Source of the DNA: Arthrobacter sp. PAMC25284
GTDB taxonomy: Bacteria; Actinomycetota; Actinomycetes; Actinomycetales; Micrococcaceae
Length of the DNA stretch: 64,000 nt
Assembly (NCBI RefSeq): GCF_019443425.1
Contig: NZ_CP080382.1
Coordinates: 3,534,001-3,598,000, forward strand
Reading direction: 5' to 3'
Position numbers and translations under genes: made by a program
The notes under the pieces: generated by a model
What the model was told of the DNA's origin: nothing
What the model saw: the letters and a program-made list of their open reading frames with translations, nothing else
The model's database searches: none
In this document: positions 59,201 to 64,000 of the stretch, piece by piece
How the letters are laid out: each line of letters begins with the position of its first letter
Position numbering within the stretch: the first letter of the stretch is position 1

Positions 59201-59580
59201 TGGTCATCGTCGACCTGAAGACCGGCAAACGCCAGCCCGGCAAGGCGGATCTCGACCGGCACCCCCAGCTCGGCGCCTACCAGGCGGCCGTACTGGCCGG
59301 GGGCTTCGCCGGAGCCGACGACGGTCCGCCGCCGTTGCCTGGCGGGGCGGTCCTTGCCCAGCTCGGCACGACCACCAAGAGCCCCGGAGTCCAGTCCCAG
59401 GCGCCGCTGGACCCGGCAGAGAACTGGGCACTGGAGATGGTGCAGGACGCCGCCGAGGCGATGTCCGCCAACACTTTCGAAGCCCGGCATGATCCGGGCA
59501 AGGGCGGCCACGGCGGCCATGGCTGCCGGCTGCCCGAGGTCTGCCCGCTGTGCGCGCGCGGAAAGCAGGTTACTGAATGA
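56200..59580 (+). CDS. adnA: Helicase-nuclease subunit AdnA
   Basis: 1126 residues. UvrD/RecB-like motor with Walker A (PGAPGTGKSTVLVEAAVRR), a non-canonical motif II (ILVDDIQEANP instead of DEFQD) and a late SRAKSLLICTAV motif. The C-terminal RecB-type nuclease domain has VIVDLKTGKRQPG and HPQLGAYQAAVLAGG. The very C-terminus has several Cys (CRLPEVCPLC) that may help bind an Fe-S cluster. With AdnB it resects double-strand breaks in actinobacteria, replacing AddAB/RecBCD. ATG of adnB overlaps its stop. Confidence 0.9.
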   Translation: MSISSKDQDFPQRSPGHGSGSKAPGQVLRLLPPRTQHCAIPVLTADQLAVVEVLHGSGPVLVPGAPGTGKSTVLVEAAVRRAQRDGLDPERMLILAPGRLAADTLRDRFTARLDRSLSTTPARTWASYAFDVIRRAKAAGVLPLPRPPKLLSGPEQDLIIKELLEGHALPGLELPWPEDLGEALQTRGFRQEVRQLFDRIIESGQTAEDLVALAGHCSRPDWVAAAALYSEYRDVLDLRMPEAFDPAGIITAARQIFQDAPDFLAAERDRLQLILVDDIQEANPAVFELLADIAAGKDVIVTASPDTVVQGFRGARPDLVAELPVLLAPTGGTVLERPLHLAHRQAPAVAEAWQSVAGRISRRAGGQSARRLEQPPRTGSAEGPPGSAPDRAAVDGAVDNAWGSVEAHLLPSPVHELRYVAQRILEAQLRDGRELGEIAVIVRNGGQLSQLQRYLSGQGIPVRIPVAESAVRDEVAVRPLLDAYAVALDPALLTPESAVALLTSRIGGASSIELRRLRQSLRHEEILGGSGRASDALLVEALLEPGALATLGIEGRSARRIARMIAAGREAAAAPGGNAETVLWALWHSTGLASRWTETALAGGSAGSRADRDLDAMMALFHTAERFVDQLPGSGPEQFLEYLLSQELPMDTLAARAQLEDAVELMTPASAAGREWPVVIVPGLQEGVWPNTRLRGELLGSTLFADAVEHGVEYALRVDPLSRLREIRYDELRSFSTAVSRAKSLLICTAVSSEDEQPSSFLDYVAPLHPDRDRRGYTPVERPLTLRALVAELRQHAQLDAAAGEPLEATAVLASLAAAEPPVPGAHPASWWGLAPLSTDEPVVPPGGTVYVSPSKVETVQKSPLDWFVQAAGGEAATDFARSLGTLVHAIAQDFPDASGSEYVAELVRRWPALGMKDNWEGKLDFQRAESMVRKLAQYVLVMRSEGRSLLGVEQDFEVKLPDLSVDVTAGPVPDDGPWPARSAVLRGQVDRLEMDAAGRLVIVDLKTGKRQPGKADLDRHPQLGAYQAAVLAGGFAGADDGPPPLPGGAVLAQLGTTTKSPGVQSQAPLDPAENWALEMVQDAAEAMSANTFEARHDPGKGGHGGHGCRLPEVCPLCARGKQVTE

Positions 59581-62500
59581 CCCCCGGGATGGCGCCCGCG
59601 CCGCACACAGTCCTGCCCGCGCCGCCGCTGGCCGACGGCAGGTTGCACCCCGTCCCACAGTTCAGCCCGGAGGAACTCTCGGCCATGCTGGGGGAGAAGA
59701 ACAGGCCCACGCCCGAGCAGTCAGCCATCATTTCCTCGCCGCTGTCGCCGCGACTCGTCATTGCCGGTGCCGGATCGGGCAAGACGGCCACGATGGCGGA
59801 CCGGGTGGTATGGCTCGTGGCCAACGGGTGGGTCCGGCCCGAGGAAGTCCTCGGCGTGACGTTCACCCGGAAGGCGGCAGGGGAACTGGCCTCACGGATC
59901 CGTGCGAAACTGGCGGCCCTGCAGCGGATCGCAACGGCCGACACGAAGAACGAGGTCTTTCCGGCCGGCCTGCTCGGCGCGGACGCACTCGAGCCCAAGG
60001 TCTCCACCTACCACTCGTACGCGAGCGGCATCGTCTCGGACTACGGGCTCCGGCTCGGCGTGGAACGGGACGTGGTCCTGCTGGGCGGCGCCCAGTCTTT
60101 CCAGCTCGCCAGCGAGGTGGTGGAAGGGTTCGACGGCGATTACGAGCATTTCCGGGCGGCCAAGTCCACCCTCGTCAAAGCCGTGATCCAGCTCGCCGGG
60201 GAGTGCTCGGAGCATTTGCGTGATCCGGCCGAAGTCCGCGACTGGCTGCTGGAGCGGATTGCGGAATTCGAAGCGCTGCCGTACCTGGCCAGCGCCAAGA
60301 AAAACCCGGCCCAGACCGCCGCCGAGATGAGCGGCATGCTGCGCACCCGGGCCAGCGTCGCGGACATGGTGGGCCGCTATACGGAGGCGAAACGGGCCCG
60401 GGGCGCACTGGACTTCGGAGACCTCGTGGCCCTGGCGGCGCGGGTGGCCAGAGAGATTCCGGTCGCCGCGCAAACGGAGCGCCAACGCTACAAAGTGGTG
60501 CTGCTGGACGAGTTCCAGGACACCTCACACGCCCAGCTGGTGTTGTTCTCCAGGCTTTTCGGCGACGGCCATGCGGTGACGGCAGTGGGGGACCCGAACC
60601 AGTCCATCTATGGGTTCCGTGGTGCTTCGGCCGGCCAGCTCTTCCATTTTGTCCGGGAATTCCCGGTCCTCGCCGCCGGCGGCGACGCGCGGCGCGGCGC
60701 GGCTGAGGACACCGCTGACGCGGCGGCGCAGGCACCGCGCTTCGCTGTAGCGCCGACGTCGTACTTGACCACCGCGTGGCGCAACGGCCGGAACATCCTG
60801 GCCGCTGCAAACATCATTTCGTCGCCGCTGAGCAAGGCCGCCGCCGCCACCGGTGCGGCCGGTGCCCGGGACACCGCCGGCGGCGTCGACGTGCCGCCCC
60901 TGCAGCCCAGCCCGGCAGCGGTCACGGGCAGGGTCCTGATGGGCCGATTCACCACGGACGAGGCAGAGGCGGCTGCGATCGCCGGGGACGTGCTGAAGTT
61001 CAGGGTGACAGACTTTGAAGCCCAGGGGGCTGGCCCGGTGCCCCCGGCCATGGCGGTGCTGTGCCGGCGCAGGGCGCAAATGGAATGTATCCGGCGGGAG
61101 TTTGAGGCGCGGGGCATCCCCTATGAGATCGTGGGTCTCGGCGGGCTGCTGGATACCCCGGAGATCGTCGACCTCGTCGCCACCCTCCGGGTCCTCGCGG
61201 ATCCGGGCCGTTCGGACGCCCTCATGCGGCTTCTGGCGGGTGCCCGCTGGCGGATCGGTCCGGCGGATCTGATGGCTCTGCGGGACTGGTCCAGCTTCCT
61301 CGCCCGCCGTCGCGGACACCCCGGCCGCGGTGGCACGGCCGGGGAACTGGACGAGGGAACCGCCGATCCGCCCGTAATCGAAGGCGACCTCTCGGATGCC
61401 GCCAGCCTTGTCGAGGCACTGGACTTCCTGCCGCGGGCGGGTTGGACTTCGGCGAACGGGCGCGGGCTGAGCGGGGCTGCCCTGGACCGGCTCCACCGGC
61501 TCTCGGACGAGCTCCGGCAGCTGCGCACGTACATGGGCGATGACCTCACCACCCTGCTCGGCGAGGTCGAACGTGCCATGCTGCTGGATATCGAAGTGGC
61601 GGCGCGGCCGGGGACCAGCATCCATCAGGCGCGCCGAAACCTGGACGCGTTCCAGGATGCCGCTGCCGGATTCCTGCATACCTCACAGCGGATAGATGTT
61701 CTGGCGTTTCTCGCCTGGCTGGAAGCCGCGGCCGCAGAGGAGAACGGCCTCGATGCTGCTGCCCCGGAAGTGAACCATGAAGCGGTTCAGCTCCTGACGG
61801 TGCATGCGTCGAAGGGACTCGAATGGGATGTTGTGTTCGTGCCAGGACTGAACGCGGGTGCGTTCCCCAGCAGCCGGGACTCGCGCTGGAGCAGCGGCAG
61901 CGCCGCTCTGCCCTGGCCGCTGCGCGGGGACCGGGCCGACCTGCCGCAGTGGGACCTTGACCAGCCGGACCAGAAAGGCTGGCTCGACGCCGAGAAGGAC
62001 TTCAAATCAGCCGTCCAGACCCACGGGGAAGCCGAGGAACGCCGCCTGGCCTATGTGGCGTACACGAGGGCTAAACATGTGCTCTGGACGTCCAGCGCCG
62101 CCTGGGTCGGGTCCCGGGCGGGCCGGGCCGAAATTTCGCCGTTCCTATCCGGGCTGGAGGAACTCGTGGCACAAGGCGTTGCGGAGATCCACCCGCAGTC
62201 TGTGGCGGAGGACTCGCTGCCGGAGCAAAGCCCTTTGACCGCTGACCTCGAAGTGGCACTGTGGCCCTATGACCCCCTGGAAGGGCCCTCTGACCCCCGG
62301 ACAGGAAAGCGGCTGCGGTTGCTCCCGGGCCGCCGGGGCCGCCATGGAAGCAGCCGCCGAACGAGTGCTGCGCCGTCTGGAGCAGCCCGGGAAGCCGGAC
62401 GTTCAGGGTGCAGCCCCGGGGGATGCGGGGGTGGATTCGCCGGGCTTTGAGAATCGTCCGCGGCCGTTGCGGGGACCCGCGTCAGGCTGGGCCCGGGAAG

Positions 62501-63195
62501 CTGAGACACTGCTGGAACGCCGGTCCCGGCGGACGACCATGCAGGACGTCCACTTGCCGGGGCATATTTCAGCGTCGACCCTGGTGGATCTCGACGCTGA
62601 CGCCGGATCCGTCGTGGCCCGGCTGAGGCGGCCCGTGCCCCGCGAACCCGGAATGTCAGCACGCAAGGGCACCGCGTTCCATGCATGGGTGGAGGAGTAC
62701 TTCGGCGCGGCCGGCATGCTGGACCTCGGCGAAGCTGCCGGCTCCGATGACCATATCGATGAGGCCTACGGGCTCGACGCCATGGTGGACACCTTCCGCC
62801 AGTCCGAGTGGGCCCACCGGGCGCCTGCCCACGTGGAGGTTCCGGTGGAGACGAGGGTCGGCGATGTTGTGGTCCGGGGCCGGATCGACGCCGTTTTCCG
62901 CGATGCCGACGGCGGCTGGGACCTGGTGGACTGGAAAACGGGACGCAGGCCTTCCGCCGCGCAATTGAAGACTAAAGCTGTTCAACTCGCCGTTTACCGG
63001 CTGGCCTGGTCCCGGCTGAAAGGGGTGCCGCTCGACGAGGTCCGGGCCGCGTTCTACTATGTGGCGGATAACCAGGTGGTCCGCCCGCACGACCTCGGAT
63101 CTGCAGAGAGTCTGGAGCGTATCGTGGCGGCAGCACTGGGCCGGTCCACCGCGCCCGCAGAAAGCCCTAGATGGACTTCGCCTCGATCACCGTGA
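59577..63195 (+). CDS. adnB: Helicase-nuclease subunit AdnB (frameshifted)
   Basis: About 1205 residues. A full UvrD-like motor: Q motif (TPEQSAI), Walker A (AGAGSGKTATM), TFTRKAAGEL, motif II (LLDEFQDTSHAQL), GDPNQSIYGFRGA, VHASKGLEWDVVFVPGL and VAYTRAKHVLW. The C-terminal nuclease domain has WDLVDWKTGRRPSAAQ and VQLAVYRLAW. The nuclease end is in another frame. One G less in the run 62335-62338 gives LLPGRRAAMEAAAERVLRRL. In characterised AdnAB this subunit is the lead motor. It converges with the phosphotransferase gene (overlap of 29 bases). Confidence 0.9.
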
Positions 63196-64000
63196 TGGCG
63201 GCAGTGGAGGCGTCGCCGGCCCCGGGCGTCGGCGACGCCTCTGTTGATTGGGTCGAATCTGTTGATTGGGTCGAATCTGTTGATTGGGTCGAGTCGTCGT
63301 CGCCGGGCGGGGCTGCCCCGGCCTCGTCCGTGGCCGCGTGGTCTTCGTGCGTGGCTTCGTCCTCCACGCTGCCACCGGCCGGGCCGGCACCGGCGCGCGT
63401 GGCTTCGTCCTCCACGCTGCCACCGGCCGGGCCGGCACCGTCGCGCGTGGCTTCGTCCTCGGCGCCGTCATCGGAGTCTGCCTCATGCCCGGCACCGGTG
63501 TTGTCGTCCAACTCCTCGGCGGGGATGGGGGTCACGAGCACGGCCGGCACTGCGGCGCCGGCCGGAGCGGCAACCGGCACCGGTCCTGACACCGGTTCCG
63601 CGGTGAGCAACGTTACTTTTCCAACGACGGTCACGTCAGCCGGGATCGCGTCGTCCGCGTCCCCGGGGCCGCGGGCCGGGACAGGCCGGGGCAGCGGTTC
63701 CACACTGATGGGCTGCCCGCCGTGTTCCGCCACGTCATCGGCCAGCGCCGACAGCATGGACTCGGCGTCATGGATCATGTCCTGATTGTCCGCGGCCAGG
63801 CCCTTGACCAGATACTGTGCCAGCGCGAATTCGGCGGACAGCGCCGCGCGGCGGATCAGGTGGACGTCCGGGGAGTCCCTGCGGCTCGAGGTGTAGTGCT
63901 CCAGCACCGCATCCACGAAGTCCTGCTCATTCGAGGCTACGAGCCATGCCATATCGTCGGCCGGGTCACCGATGCGCAGATCGGTCCAGCCGGTCACTGC
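63167..64000 (-). CDS. Phosphotransferase (APH/MPH family), C-terminal part with repeat tail
   Basis: The frame is open to the window edge, so the N-terminal kinase lobe and catalytic HGD motif are missing. The part seen begins with VTGWTDLRIGDPADDMAWL, the metal-binding Asp region of aminoglycoside/macrolide phosphotransferase-like kinases. It continues to about residue 110. The last ~170 residues are an acidic Ala/Gly/Glu-rich, probably disordered tail containing two tandem repeats (16-residue and 6-residue units). Substrate unknown; resistance should not be assumed. Confidence 0.75.
   Translation of the reverse strand, partial: AVTGWTDLRIGDPADDMAWLVASNEQDFVDAVLEHYTSSRRDSPDVHLIRRAALSAEFALAQYLVKGLAADNQDMIHDAESMLSALADDVAEHGGQPISVEPLPRPVPARGPGDADDAIPADVTVVGKVTLLTAEPVSGPVPVAAPAGAAVPAVLVTPIPAEELDDNTGAGHEADSDDGAEDEATRDGAGPAGGSVEDEATRAGAGPAGGSVEDEATHEDHAATDEAGAAPPGDDDSTQSTDSTQSTDSTQSTEASPTPGAGDASTAAITVIEAKSI
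63241..63294 (-). repeat. 18-bp tandem repeat, three copies
   Basis: CTGTTGATTGGGTCGAAT three times (last copy with two changes), encoding the Ser-Thr-Gln repeat DSTQST in the phosphotransferase tail. Confidence 0.92.
63351..63466 (-). repeat. 48-bp tandem repeat, two full copies plus a partial
   Basis: Units start at 63351, 63399 and 63447, each beginning GTGGCTTCGTCCTC. They encode a 16-residue unit like ATRAGAGPAGGSVEDE in the phosphotransferase tail. The length is a multiple of three, so copy changes keep the frame. Confidence 0.9.

Noticed and set aside
63241..63466. CRISPR-like array
   Set aside because: The repeats are contiguous tandem units without spacers and encode protein in frame.
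63167..64000. Antibiotic-resistance phosphotransferase
   Set aside because: Only the C-terminal part is visible, the substrate lobe is off the window, and similar kinases serve other roles.

Overview
The window is GC-rich chromosomal DNA from a high-GC Gram-positive actinobacterium. Gene content and order point to Micrococcaceae, most likely Arthrobacter or Pseudarthrobacter. Evidence includes the actinobacterial DapD type, DUF3107 and DUF3117 proteins, an AdnAB helicase-nuclease pair, coproporphyrin-dependent heme synthesis, frequent GTG starts and many apparently leaderless promoters. As I recall the Mycobacterium tuberculosis gene order, two blocks of it reappear here. One is dapD-dapE-LOG-DivIVA-like-DUF3117-methyltransferase-sigE-tatB-mrp-CBS/MgtE (about 10.1-25.4 kb). 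The other is RhlE-like helicase-TetR-DUF3107-moeB-ATL-adnA-adnB (about 29.8-63.2 kb), interrupted by thiamine genes and a heme cluster.

Layout. 1-4.6 kb: the end of typA, a DUF6113-like membrane gene, then a variable patch with an AbiEi-like/DUF559 gene, an IS110 element and what may be a truncated acetyltransferase. 4.6-12.4 kb: fdxA, dapC, citrate synthase, a TetR regulator, two uncharacterised genes, and divergent dapD/dapE. 12.4-15.8 kb: a glutamate-type ABC importer (gluABCD). 15.9-26.3 kb: a LOG-family protein, DivIVA-like protein, membrane mannosyltransferase, DUF3117, O-methyltransferase, sigE with its anti-sigma factor, tatB, mrp, DUF1003, a soluble CBS/MgtE-like protein and a stress protein. 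26.4-33.4 kb: aminopeptidase P, PHP phosphoesterase, an orphan DNA methyltransferase, a DEAD-box helicase and an RNase II-type exonuclease. 33.5-40.2 kb: thiE, a TPP riboswitch with thiO-thiS-thiG, a PCD-VOC fusion, DUF3107/TetR and MoeZ-like moeB. 40.3-51.9 kb: hemA facing a hemE-hemY-hemQ-hemH-hemC-hemD-hemB-LLM-hemL run, which together cover heme synthesis from glutamyl-tRNA to heme b by the coproporphyrin route. 52.0-54.5 kb: a second polar amino-acid ABC importer. 54.9-64 kb: a DnaQ-like exonuclease, an alkyltransferase-like protein, adnA, adnB and the C-terminal half of a phosphotransferase that runs off the window.

The most striking property is technical. Eleven protein-coding genes are broken by what looks like one extra base (two in moeB), and every break lies in a GGCC-containing G/C run. 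Essential genes such as typA, dapC, gltA and hemC are among them, so the lesions are probably sequence errors with a common cause rather than pseudogenes. I annotate these genes across the break.

A second window-wide pattern is a TANNNT box exactly six bases upstream of the start codon in ten genes, the architecture of leaderless mRNAs. I found no CRISPR array, rRNA or tRNA, and no obvious undescribed defence system. The most novel-looking loci are the IS110 element with its putative bridge-RNA region, the orphan AbiEi-like/DUF559 gene, and the flavin monooxygenase embedded in the heme operon.
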